Assembly (NCBI RefSeq): GCF_002836205.1
Contig: NZ_PJBE01000011.1
Location: forward strand, 1 to 64,000
Direction: 5' to 3'
DNA length: 64,000 nucleotides
Source: Shewanella sp. Choline-02u-19
Lineage (GTDB): Bacteria > Pseudomonadota > Gammaproteobacteria > Enterobacterales > Shewanellaceae
Below are positions 54,925 through 63,819 of this stretch, one piece after another. The notes below the pieces were generated by a model. The model was given only the letters and a program-made list of their open reading frames with translations, searched no databases and was not told the DNA's origin. The number at the start of each line of letters is the position of its first letter. Position 1 is the first letter of the stretch. The position numbers and the translations under genes are program-made.

Positions 54925-55218
54925 TTACTCGGCAGACGATATCTGGCTTTGACAAACCAATGTTTTACCATCGGCAACACACAAATGGCCACACACATAA
55001 TCGGCATTTTTATCGTCACTCAGGCGCAGTAAACCTTTGCCTTTGGCATGACATTGATCAACCGACGCATAGTAACCACTTATAAAATCTGCAGACTGCT
55101 CGACACTCGGCTTTGCTGCCGCGCTAGGATAATAGAGCAATGTCCACTCTGGAGAGTCAGTGCATGCTGTTAAACCAAAAGATAAAAATGAAATGAAGCA
55201 CACTAAACGCAATTTCAT
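54925..55218 (-). CDS. Small lipoprotein of unknown function
   Basis: A 97-residue protein with a type II signal peptide: hydrophobic stretch VCFISFLSFGLTAC with lipobox LTAC and the lipid-bearing Cys at residue 19. The mature part has four more Cys (for example YVCGHLCVADGK), suggesting two disulfides that DsbA could form. No family is recognised. It probably co-transcribes with the DUF3630-type gene and srkA. Confidence 0.65.
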   Translation of the reverse strand: MKLRLVCFISFLSFGLTACTDSPEWTLLYYPSAAAKPSVEQSADFISGYYASVDQCHAKGKGLLRLSDDKNADYVCGHLCVADGKTLVCQSQISSAE

Positions 55219-55237
55219 GCTGAAGATCCTTTAAATA

Positions 55238-55264
55238 AAAAAAGGCGAACAAATGTTCGCCTTT
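55238..55264 (-). terminator. Terminator of the Pro-Glu repeat protein gene
   Basis: A 10-bp stem (AAAGGCGAAC at 55241-55250, complement 55255-55264) with an AAAT loop has a T run on the minus strand. Confidence 0.85.
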
Positions 55265-55330
55265 ATCGTAAGCAATTTAGCTTATTCTACACCGCTTCGT
55301 CAGCGATTGATGAACTTTACTGACATCGCT

Positions 55331-56119
<789 letters not shown>

Positions 56120-56467
56120 TGTGTTCCACCAGTGGTTGGCCAGAGACTCATATGTGAGTCTTGTTATGCATTTTAAAACGCGTAAAAATAGAACGTTATT
56201 ATTAATGCATTCTCTTTCATACAATCAAGTATTTATATCTCTTTTTTAACCGGGTATCAAAATTAATGCACTATATTGGCCAAAATAGCTCAAAAGACAG
56301 CTTTATGAGCAAAATCTCAGCCTATTTTTACAAAACAGCTATCGATAAACCTAATCGTGCTTAAAGCGCTATTTTGTGCGCACCTTCAAATTTTCAAGCA
56401 TCCGTTTTGTTTGTCGCGCTCTAGACTTTTATGATGTCAATAACCCAGTAACTGACTAAGGTATACC

Positions 56468-56863
56468 ATGGCTTTCGAACAACTTTTAAGTGGCAAATTG
56501 CTTAGCGAGTTTAGAACCATCGTTGCTATGGTCGAAATCTATTGCAAAGCACACCATGAAGGCGGTAATGCTGGCTTATGCCAAGACTGCCAAGATTTTA
56601 CTGAGTATGCTCATACCCGATTAGATAGATGCCCTTACGGACAAGATAAGCCGACATGCAACAAATGCCCGGTGCATTGTTATAAACCCCATATGAAGGC
56701 CAAAGCCAGAGAGATAATGGTCTATGCTGGCCCTAGAATGTTACTGCCACATCCGATTATGGCAATAAGGCACCTGTTATCTGAACGTAAAGACGCACCG
56801 GTAAAACCCCCTGTAGAATGTTCAAATCGGCACCATAGAATCAAAGTTAACATTAAAGATTAA
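56468..56863 (+). CDS. ygbA: YgbA-type nitrosative stress protein
   Basis: A 131-residue protein of the nitrous-oxide-stimulated promoter family (YgbA). It has a dense conserved Cys set: C in EIYCKAHH, CQDCQDF, DRCPYGQDKPTCNKCPVHCY (split around 54-72), plus the AGPRMLLPHPIMAIRHL signature. E. coli ygbA belongs to the NsrR regulon and supports growth under nitric oxide; Fe-S or metal binding is likely. A promoter candidate upstream is TTGTTT-N17-TATGAT near 56410. No clear NsrR box was found. Confidence 0.8.
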   Translation: MAFEQLLSGKLLSEFRTIVAMVEIYCKAHHEGGNAGLCQDCQDFTEYAHTRLDRCPYGQDKPTCNKCPVHCYKPHMKAKAREIMVYAGPRMLLPHPIMAIRHLLSERKDAPVKPPVECSNRHHRIKVNIKD

Positions 56864-56951
56864 TGCCTTTTTAAGGCAAGCGCTAAAGTAAAGCTCCTCA
56901 AGATATTTACAGCCCCATATTCATCTAATTTTAAAGAGATACAATAATAGC

Positions 56952-56990
56952 GCGCACGATAACTTTAAATAGTATCGTGCGCTTTCTTGT
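56952..56990 (+). terminator. Terminator of ygbA
   Basis: Stem GCGCACGATA (56952-56961) with TATCGTGCGC (56973-56982), 11-nt loop, followed by TTTCTTGTT on the plus strand. A smaller hairpin TGCCTT-TTT-AAGGCA lies just after the stop at about 56863-56878. Confidence 0.7.
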
Positions 56991-57083
56991 TGGATCAGAA
57001 TTTCACTACTAGACTTTTGCAAAGTAAACGGACTTATTTGAACAACGGCGCATTGTAGATGCCGCTCGTTAGGAACGTTCAGC

Positions 57084-58301
57084 ATGGAGACTGCCACTTT
57101 GACGAAAGAGATCCTCCTCGTAGAAGACAACAAAGTCATGCTGTTGATGATGTCGCAAATGTTAACTTCTCGTGGCTATCAAGTCGTTACCGCTAAGCAT
57201 GGTTTAGATGCACTCACTCAACTAGACTCGCATCCCAATATTCAATTAGTGCTCAGTGACTGGATGATGCCCCAGCTCAACGGCATTGAACTCTGCTATC
57301 ACCTTAAGTCCCCCCAATATTGCCGCTACATATTCTTCGTACTGCTCTCTGGCCGCGATGATAAAGACTCCATTGTTGAAGGTATCAACGCGGGGGCCAA
57401 TGATTTTGTAGCAAAAGATACCAATATCAATGAACTAGATGCGAGACTCAAGGCAGGGTTCAGAACATTAGAGCTGCACAACCAACTCGTTGCCAAGAAC
57501 ATTGAGCTCGACCGAGCCTACGCAACCATTAAACAAGATTTAGAGTCTGCCAATGATCTCATTCAACGTATGCTGCCTGAGCAAACCCATTTTAAAGGTG
57601 CTGACATTAACTACACCCATATTCCCAGCGCACAGATTGGCGGCGATATGCTTGGCTGTATGCAGTTAGATGAAGAGCATATTGCTGTCTACTTATTTGA
57701 CGTCGCGGGTCACGGCGTCACCTCAGCCTTAATGTCTTTCTCGATTCAGCAAAGTATCAGCTCTAATTCAGGCACCGCCTCGAATGTAAAATGCAAAAAA
57801 GACACCGAGCCCTTTTATAGCCTTATCGAGCCAAGCGAAGTCATTTCACACCTAAATCAAAGCTATATAAGCCAAGATCAAAACAACCTTTATTTCACGA
57901 TGGTGTACGCCGTGCTGAATACTAAAAACGGGTTACTTTCTTACTCTTTTGCCGGACACCCACCGATGATCTGGCTACAGAAATCAAAGAGTCACTGTGA
58001 ATTTATAGAACAAGACAGCTTTGTTGCAGGCATGTTCGACTTTGCAGACTACCACACAGACCAAGTGCAACTTCAGCCCGGTGATAGAGTTTTCCTCTAT
58101 TCCGATGGGATAACAGAAGCAGAAGATCAACAGAAAAACCAATACTCTGAAGCGGGGTTAAAACAGCTCGTTCTAACACTAAGTAATGAGCCTAGCGGCA
58201 CACAGACTGACACCATTGTCACCAGAGTCAGTGCTTGGAGTGGCGCAATGCAGTTTGATGATGACATAAGCCTGCTTGCCCTTGAATGGCAAGGCGAATA
58301 A
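57084..58301 (+). CDS. Response regulator with PP2C (SpoIIE-type) phosphatase domain
   Basis: A 405-residue protein: receiver domain (1-125) with phosphoacceptor Asp59 in VLSDWMMPQ, acidic pocket E14/D15 and Lys111; a coiled linker (about 130-165); then a PP2C/SpoIIE phosphatase domain with metal residues in IGGDMLG (185-191), DVAGHGVTSAL (206-216), LYSDGITEAED and the final DDDISLLAL. It should dephosphorylate a STAS antagonist when its receiver is phosphorylated. The STAS gene follows by 12 bp. It lacks the C-terminal kinase found in fused Shewanella CrsR-type regulators; the kinase is a separate gene at 59332. Confidence 0.88.
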   Translation: METATLTKEILLVEDNKVMLLMMSQMLTSRGYQVVTAKHGLDALTQLDSHPNIQLVLSDWMMPQLNGIELCYHLKSPQYCRYIFFVLLSGRDDKDSIVEGINAGANDFVAKDTNINELDARLKAGFRTLELHNQLVAKNIELDRAYATIKQDLESANDLIQRMLPEQTHFKGADINYTHIPSAQIGGDMLGCMQLDEEHIAVYLFDVAGHGVTSALMSFSIQQSISSNSGTASNVKCKKDTEPFYSLIEPSEVISHLNQSYISQDQNNLYFTMVYAVLNTKNGLLSYSFAGHPPMIWLQKSKSHCEFIEQDSFVAGMFDFADYHTDQVQLQPGDRVFLYSDGITEAEDQQKNQYSEAGLKQLVLTLSNEPSGTQTDTIVTRVSAWSGAMQFDDDISLLALEWQGE

Positions 58302-58313
58302 AGAGGAAATATT

Positions 58314-58646
58314 ATGCAATTTGATATTATTGAGAAAGGTCAATACACCATAATTCAAGTGAACGAAGGCAGATTTGATGCAAAACTGGCTCCCGCATTC
58401 AGAGAGCAGATAGCGCTAATCAAAGGTAATATCCGCGAGCAGTTAGTCCTTGATTTAGGTCAAGTTCGCTTTATGGATAGCAGTGGCCTAGGCGCTGTAA
58501 TGGGTGCTTATAAAATGCTCAGCAACATCAAAATTAGTATTGTGAATCCACAAAAAACGGTAATCGATCTTCTCAAGCTAACCCGTATGGATAAGCTCAT
58601 TCTAAGCCATCCAACCATTGAAGATGCGCTGGCTTCAACCGCTTAA
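58314..58646 (+). CDS. STAS-domain anti-sigma-factor antagonist
   Basis: A 110-residue single STAS domain. The phosphoacceptor serine lies in FMDSSGLGAVMGAY (residues 53-66; Ser56 or Ser57). When unphosphorylated it should bind its HATPase partner and release that partner's target. It is placed directly between the phosphatase and the kinase genes, with AAAGAGGAAAT as ribosome site. The target could be a sigma factor or another protein; sequence alone does not say. Confidence 0.88.
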   Translation: MQFDIIEKGQYTIIQVNEGRFDAKLAPAFREQIALIKGNIREQLVLDLGQVRFMDSSGLGAVMGAYKMLSNIKISIVNPQKTVIDLLKLTRMDKLILSHPTIEDALASTA

Positions 58647-58659
58647 AGAGGTAGATGTT

Positions 58660-59322
58660 ATGAAAGGAATGATTCTCGCCGCAGGAAAAGGCACTCGTAT
58701 TAAGCCAATATCTTACACAATTCCAAAGCCAATGCTCCCTATACTCGGCAAATCAGTAATGGAGTCTATGAACCAATTATCCGCTAAGAATGGAATAGAC
58801 AAAATAAATATCAACATCAACCACTTAGTCGGAATTATTGAAAACTATTTTGGAGGCACCCACCATTTCAACGTGCAGCTTTCCTATCCATATGAAGCAA
58901 CTGAAGTTAGCTGTAAATTTGTCAGCCAAGCGTTAGGCTCTGCTGGGGATATGCGAAAAGTACAAGATCCACGGAGGTGTTGTGACAAACAAATATGAGC
59001 AAGTGGTTAGCTTTCAAGAAAAACCACTAGAGTCAGAAGCTCTTTCTAACAAGATTAATACCGGCATCTATATCTTCGAGCCTGCCATTTTTGATTTTAT
59101 TCCTAAAGACATAGAATTCGACATTGGCAGCGACCGGTTCCCTCTACTTGTAGAAAGAAAGGCACATTTTTATGCCGTTAATATGGACTTTCAGTGGCTA
59201 GATGTCGGTAAAGTCAAAGATGTTTCGGAAATATTTTAAACGGCAAAGTAAAGGGCTATCCCATTCTGGGGACACAGCTGGCCCCTAAAGCTAATCCCGT
59301 GCCGCTACAGCAAGTTAAATAA
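58660..59322 (+). pseudogene. Broken sugar-phosphate nucleotidyltransferase
   Basis: The N-terminal part (58660-58968) reads MKGMILAAGKGTRIKPI, the NTP-binding signature, through SAGDMRKVQD. It is then out of frame: the next piece (about 58958-59239) resumes as KYKIHGGVVTNKYEQVVSF through INTGIYIFEP to WLDVGKVKDVSEIF and stops. A third piece (59233-59322) in the first frame continues ILNGKVKGYPILGTQLAP. By family architecture, about 40-60 codons around the second metal motif (GDAL-type) are missing at the first junction. Two frameshifts plus a deletion make it non-functional. It would have made an NDP-sugar for the downstream glycosyltransferase. Confidence 0.85.
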
Positions 59323-59331
59323 GGTTAGTTT

Positions 59332-59781
59332 ATGGACGTGAACACAAGGAAGTTTCACAAAGAATATCTCAGTAGTTTAGAGGCTTCTAGAGAAGTCGCT
59401 GATGACATAGTGCCTTACTGGAATAGCCTAGGGCTTGATGAGTCAATAGTCGGTCAAATGGAGCTTTGCCTGGTTGAAGTCGTTAACAATGTTTTTGAGC
59501 ACGCCTATGGCAATAATGAGGGTCACAAGTTTGAAGCGACTTCGTATCTGACCAATACCAAAGATCTTATCGTTGAGATCTCTGACTTTGGTCAATCCAT
59601 ACCTCATGGTGTTCTTGAAGAGTTACTCAAAACGGACTTTATTGAGCCCCTAGCAGATGATCCCAAAACTTGGCAGCAAAGCCGAAGAGGACTGAAGATC
59701 ATTCTAGAACTGTCAGACAAGTTAGAATATTTTTCGCACCAAAATCGCAATACCTTAAAGCTACAACGTAGCGCAAGCTAA
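59332..59781 (+). CDS. HATPase anti-sigma-type serine kinase (RsbW-like)
   Basis: A 149-residue GHKL ATPase domain with N-box MELCLVEVVNNVFEHAYG (43-60), G1 box EISDFGQSIP (82-91) and G2 region RRGLKIILEL near 117. Such kinases phosphorylate the STAS partner and sequester a target until the antagonist frees it. It completes the phosphatase-antagonist-kinase trio. A weak AAGGTTAG ribosome site precedes it. Confidence 0.85.
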   Translation: MDVNTRKFHKEYLSSLEASREVADDIVPYWNSLGLDESIVGQMELCLVEVVNNVFEHAYGNNEGHKFEATSYLTNTKDLIVEISDFGQSIPHGVLEELLKTDFIEPLADDPKTWQQSRRGLKIILELSDKLEYFSHQNRNTLKLQRSAS

Positions 59782-59835
59782 CCCAATACCTAACCACTTT
59801 TCAGTCGACAAGACCCGACTTAATGCTACCGGAAG

Positions 59836-60192
59836 ATGGAAATGTGCCTTATCGTACCGATAAAAATTAGTGCACCAGCCACAATTAATGAATGCATCAA
59901 TGATCCGATGGATGACAGGCATATTTGGGCCGCGACTCAACCTCAGCTTAAAGAGACCACTAGCGTCTCCAACACGTCTTCACAAGAGAGGACTAAGCCA
60001 ACGAATCGGCTTCGCATTATTAACCAAACACAAGAATTGAAAGTAGAGTCATTGCAAAAACCACAGATTGAACCCATTCCGCTGACGAAAGAAATAGCAC
60101 CTTGCTGTTTTACCAATCTATTACTACATTTTAATAAGCTTGATGTTAGTGCTGTATCAGCACTCAAGCGCTCAGGAAGAGTTAATCAATGA
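59836..60192 (+). CDS. Hypothetical protein between kinase and glycosyltransferase genes
   Basis: I do not recognise this 118-residue frame. It has no membrane segment, is polar in the middle (about 38-80) and ends ALKRSGRVNQ. A second ATG at 59842 has better spacing from the GGAAG box. Its TGA overlaps an upstream start of the glycosyltransferase (ATGA), which suggests translational coupling and a real gene. It may be a strain-specific or rapidly evolving member of the locus. Confidence 0.45.
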   Translation: MEMCLIVPIKISAPATINECINDPMDDRHIWAATQPQLKETTSVSNTSSQERTKPTNRLRIINQTQELKVESLQKPQIEPIPLTKEIAPCCFTNLLLHFNKLDVSAVSALKRSGRVNQ

Positions 60193-60203
60193 AAGGATTC
60201 ATT

Positions 60204-61481
60204 ATGAGAATACACAAAGAAGATCTCGAACAAATTTGCCGCGCCGCGAGCAACCAATTTGACTTAACTGAATCCTCCCACCAAATTAGCCTACTCGAGC
60301 TGGCCGACTCTCTATTGGATCTAAAATACACCTCTCCAGCGCAACTTGTCGCATTAGCACAAAAAGAAGATTGCCCACTGGCATTTAAGTTAGCCGTTAA
60401 GCTGGTGCAGTCGCGCAAATACTTACGACAGATAAACACTCCTATCTCGATTGGTATCGTCTTTGCCATGTGGGGGGAACATCATCGTCTACTAGAAAAA
60501 AGTGCCACTAATATCAATGGTGAAAACTCATTGCTGACTAAGGTGACCCAACTGATGTGGGCGTGTAAAGGCACCAAAGTGGACTGGCATTTATACCCCG
60601 TTGATGATGGCTGTCCTCACGGCAGTTTCGATATTGCTAGCCGTATTGCCAATCGCAGTACCCAGCCAGAGAAAATATCCGTACTCAACCTCAAAGATGG
60701 AATAAGTAACAACCATGGCCCTTTAGCCACACTCAATGATGTTGATGATTCTAGAAAAGGCGGCGCTATCATTTATGGTTGTATGCAAGCCCTCTCTGAT
60801 GGTGTTGATGCGGTTATTTATACCGATGCTGATAACTCTGTCCATATGGGGCAACTCGGGCTAATACTGGCGCCTTTTGTGGCAAATAACTCTCAAGTTG
60901 TGCTCGGAAATCGTAAAGATCCCCGATCTATTGTGGTCAAACAAGAACAACGCTGGGGGATCGGTATTAAAACCCTCAGACACATGCAAAGAATGGTTGC
61001 TTCACCCATTTTTTCCAAAGGTATTCACGACACTCAAGCCGCTTACAAGCTCTTCAGCCGTGAGGCACTGCAGCATATTTTAATGAAACCCAGCGTATTT
61101 GACTTCTCATTCGACACTGATTGGATTCTAGCCGCGATGCAACACCAACAAAGCATTGCCACCGTTCCTTTCGTCAGTATTGACTCCGCCGCCGAATCAG
61201 CCTCTATCATCCAAGGGCCAATGAGTACTTGGTTAATTTTATTAAAAGGTTTAGTCAAAGCGCTTCGAGCAAGAGGTGCTGATTACAACAAAGAGATGGC
61301 TCAGTTAATTGATAACGAGGTACAAACGACTGAAGATTTAGAGCGCATTATTGATTTACTTCCAGATGAGCTCGTAAATGCAAAAGATGATGAATTAGGT
61401 GATGTTCAACTTATGAGCCCTAAAGCATTAGCGTCTTGGCTAGCTAAGGTTAAAGCTAAGCAACTCATTACCACCGCTTAA
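60204..61481 (+). CDS. GT-A-type glycosyltransferase
   Basis: A 425-residue protein. The first 80 residues are helical and unlike any family I know; then comes a GT-A fold with PVDDGCPHGSFD (about 133-144), the DxD-type metal motif YTDADNSVHMGQ (about 206-217) and LGNRKDPRS, and a domain with HDTQAAYKLFSR typical of family-2-like polyprenyl or glycan transferases. No membrane helix is evident, so it may act on a soluble or peripheral acceptor. The ATG at 60204 has AAAGGATTC at good spacing; an upstream ATG at 60189 overlaps the previous gene. Confidence 0.8.
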   Translation: MRIHKEDLEQICRAASNQFDLTESSHQISLLELADSLLDLKYTSPAQLVALAQKEDCPLAFKLAVKLVQSRKYLRQINTPISIGIVFAMWGEHHRLLEKSATNINGENSLLTKVTQLMWACKGTKVDWHLYPVDDGCPHGSFDIASRIANRSTQPEKISVLNLKDGISNNHGPLATLNDVDDSRKGGAIIYGCMQALSDGVDAVIYTDADNSVHMGQLGLILAPFVANNSQVVLGNRKDPRSIVVKQEQRWGIGIKTLRHMQRMVASPIFSKGIHDTQAAYKLFSREALQHILMKPSVFDFSFDTDWILAAMQHQQSIATVPFVSIDSAAESASIIQGPMSTWLILLKGLVKALRARGADYNKEMAQLIDNEVQTTEDLERIIDLLPDELVNAKDDELGDVQLMSPKALASWLAKVKAKQLITTA

Positions 61482-61568
61482 CTGCGCCTGTATGCCAATA
61501 TTTGACTCACTGACACCTCATATCAAACACCCGGTTTCAGTCAACAGATAAAAGCAAAGGATGTAACA

Positions 61569-61895
61569 ATGATAGAGGTTAATGAATTAAGAGCGCTATG
61601 TGGCGACGATGACTCCATGGTGAAAATGCTACTCACCATTTACTTAGAAGAATATGGCGAGAGTGATAGCATACTCAAGAATCGTTTCTCCAGTGACGAT
61701 GTCGACGGCTTGTTTCAAATATCCCATGAGCTTAAAGGTATGTTTAGTAATTTATGTGCCAAAGAAGCAATGACATTAGCTCAAGTAATCGAATCCAGCT
61801 CTCAAGCAGGATCACTTCCTGACCAAACCGCAATCAACGATTTATGTGGGAAAATAAAAGAGATTAACCAGCAAATTGAAAGGATATTGCAATAG
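61569..61895 (+). CDS. Hpt-domain phosphotransfer protein
   Basis: A 108-residue four-helix Hpt domain with the phosphorylatable His53 in SHELKGMFSNLCA. It should shuttle phosphoryl groups between a hybrid kinase and a receiver, most simply the receiver-PP2C protein of the same locus. No sensor kinase is encoded nearby. The AAAGGATGTAAC ribosome site precedes the ATG. Confidence 0.85.
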   Translation: MIEVNELRALCGDDDSMVKMLLTIYLEEYGESDSILKNRFSSDDVDGLFQISHELKGMFSNLCAKEAMTLAQVIESSSQAGSLPDQTAINDLCGKIKEINQQIERILQ

Positions 61896-61923
61896 GTCCT
61901 ACATTGCGACGACTCATATTGAA

Positions 61924-61958
61924 GAAAGAGCATACTCCATATCGCAGTGTGCTCTTTC
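61924..61958 (+). terminator. Hairpin after the Hpt gene, possible terminator
   Basis: A 12-bp stem (GAAAGAGCATAC at 61924-61935 with GTGTGCTCTTTC at 61947-61958, one G-U) and an 11-nt loop lie about 30 bp after the stop. There is no T run, so termination would be weak or Rho-assisted. Confidence 0.45.
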
Positions 61959-62165
61959 GCTATATTGAGCACTGTTAACGGTCAATAGAATCACAGAGAG
62001 TCCCAAGCCTTATATTGAGTGCGAGTTATTCCTAATAATGCTTATCAAGTATTATTTAAAACAGTTTCTGACGATCAATCCTCTTTTGCTCTACACCCTT
62101 GAGCTCTACCACTGAGTCTTTTAATAGCATCAGCGTATATAAGCTTTACGAACTATTATCCATAA

Positions 62166-63206
62166 TCAAAACACAAAATTAACCGTGAGACTCAGTAAGT
62201 CGACATCATCTTTTTCAGCATATACCAGTGGTGAAGTGACAAACTGTGCTCGATTACCCGGTTCGTGTGAAAAGATAGATTGCATCTCAAGATTCAGTGA
62301 AAGGGTCGAAGTGGCATCGTAACGAAGTCCTAAAGTCACTCCTTGACTTTCTCTAAGCTCGTGACTCTCGGCATATACTAAGTAAGGTGTAAAATCATCG
62401 AGTGCATAACCGACACTGGCATACCAATTAATTTGCAGCTCGTCATATTCTAACTCCGCCATCCACTGCCAAGCATCCAAACTGTACTCCGCTCCCACAG
62501 TGTAAACATTAAGTTTATCGGTGGTTGGGGAAGGTCGTTGAATATACTGTGATTGCATAAATCCTGTATGAATCCGATAATTAAAACCAATTAAATCAAT
62601 GTACAAACCCGTGATATAGTCGGTATCGAACTGTAATAAAGTGCCTCCCAACTCCACCTCATTAAGTCGCTCAAACCCATAGTAAGGCGAGATAGTGAGC
62701 GATATTTCATCCGATATTTCATATTGCCAAGCCAAAGAAATACCGTCGTAGGAGGTAAAGCCCAAAATAGCATCGTAAACCTCTTCTGGCGGTCGCGCCC
62801 ATGTATAAGCCTGGCCAACATAATAAAATTCAGAGACGAGAAATAACGGTAAACGCAGTCGTCCTGCCCGCACTTCAAAATCAGCAAACTCATAGCCTAA
62901 ATATGCCCACTCCAGTTCTGGATCGCTCCAGTCATCTTGGGTACGTTTAACCACTTGAGCTGATGCGTTAACCCCCTCAAAAATATCAATATCAAGTTGT
63001 AAGCCAAACAAGGTATCGCAGTCATAACAAATTTCATCGCTAATCTCGCGGCTAATAAATAACGGGGTTTTATTGTCTGTTTTGCTGATCGACGTCGAAC
63101 CAAAACCACTCAGCAAAATGTTATCTGTAAGATCTATTCCCGCTTCTGCATTTGCTGTAATGCCTAAGCTCAATAATAAAATACTGTACTGACGGTTTAA
63201 TAACAT
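62166..63206 (-). CDS. Outer-membrane beta-barrel (porin-like) protein
   Basis: A 346-residue protein with a signal peptide (cleavage near NAEA, about residue 22) and alternating beta-strand pattern throughout, ending in Phe (SLTVNFVF), the barrel-assembly signal. Two Cys in EICYDCDTLFG may form a disulfide. It resembles porin-like proteins that in Shewanella lie next to PstS-like binding proteins and sensor genes. The substrate is unknown. It follows the 63209 gene with a 2-bp gap. Confidence 0.75.
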   Translation of the reverse strand: MLLNRQYSILLLSLGITANAEAGIDLTDNILLSGFGSTSISKTDNKTPLFISREISDEICYDCDTLFGLQLDIDIFEGVNASAQVVKRTQDDWSDPELEWAYLGYEFADFEVRAGRLRLPLFLVSEFYYVGQAYTWARPPEEVYDAILGFTSYDGISLAWQYEISDEISLTISPYYGFERLNEVELGGTLLQFDTDYITGLYIDLIGFNYRIHTGFMQSQYIQRPSPTTDKLNVYTVGAEYSLDAWQWMAELEYDELQINWYASVGYALDDFTPYLVYAESHELRESQGVTLGLRYDATSTLSLNLEMQSIFSHEPGNRAQFVTSPLVYAEKDDVDLLSLTVNFVF

Positions 63207-63208
63207 GG

Positions 63209-63706
63209 CTACTCTCCCTGTGGCACGGTAATTAAGATATTCACTTCATCCGGAACCGACTCAACCGGCGCATACGCGATACCATTGGGGTTTTCATTTA
63301 GCCACTTTAGGATCTGTTTTATATCATCACTATCGAGCTCTTCGGGTGGTGAGCCTTTGCCAGAGAAAGCTAATCCTGCCCAATAGCCATTCATCTGTGA
63401 CACAGATTTACCCAGCAACATGCTGTAGAACTCTTCGCGATGCATAGAGGTTTCGGGTAGATCAACCAACACAATTTTGAGACTGCCGCCGACTTTTTTA
63501 GACTTACCTCGATATAACATTCTGGCTTTGCTTTTACTCAAGGGAGGTAAATCATTATTGAGGCTAAAAATTGCAAACTCGACCTCGGAGCTTTCATCCG
63601 CGTCAGTTTCTAACGCCCAGAGTGAAGGGGATAGGGAGAGAGTCGCCATCAAAATGACTAATTTTGTATTAAAAAAAATGGCACCAAAGTCTAATCCATT
63701 AAACAT
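63209..63706 (-). CDS. PstS-like periplasmic protein, short form
   Basis: A 165-residue protein with a signal peptide (hydrophobic core LVILMATLSLSPSLWA) and a single-lobe phosphate-binding-protein-like domain: LSKSKARMLYRGKSKKVGG, FYSMLLGKSVSQMNGYW and the end NENPNGIAYAPVESVP. It has about half the size of a full PstS, so it is probably a sensory or adaptor protein rather than an ABC transporter component. The ATG at 63706 has GAAGG seven nt upstream; the longer frame to 63766 lacks one. It shares a transcript with the barrel protein and is divergent from the sensor gene. Confidence 0.7.
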   Translation of the reverse strand: MFNGLDFGAIFFNTKLVILMATLSLSPSLWALETDADESSEVEFAIFSLNNDLPPLSKSKARMLYRGKSKKVGGSLKIVLVDLPETSMHREEFYSMLLGKSVSQMNGYWAGLAFSGKGSPPEELDSDDIKQILKWLNENPNGIAYAPVESVPDEVNILITVPQGE

Positions 63707-63734
63707 ATAAAAACCTTCAATCCTAGATAGTTTT

Positions 63735-63763
63735 TTGTACTTTTGTACTATGCTGAATATAGT
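63735..63763 (+). promoter_or_regulatory. Promoter of the divergent sensor gene
   Basis: -35 TTGTAC (63735-63740) and -10 TATAGT (63758-63763) with a 17-bp spacer, about 57 bp before the ATG at 63820. It overlaps the region upstream of the PstS-like gene, so the two transcripts share control sequence. Confidence 0.55.
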
Positions 63764-63819
63764 CAAGAGTCATGCAATACACAAGGACATGACTAGCACG
63801 TTCAATTCAAGGAGTAGAA

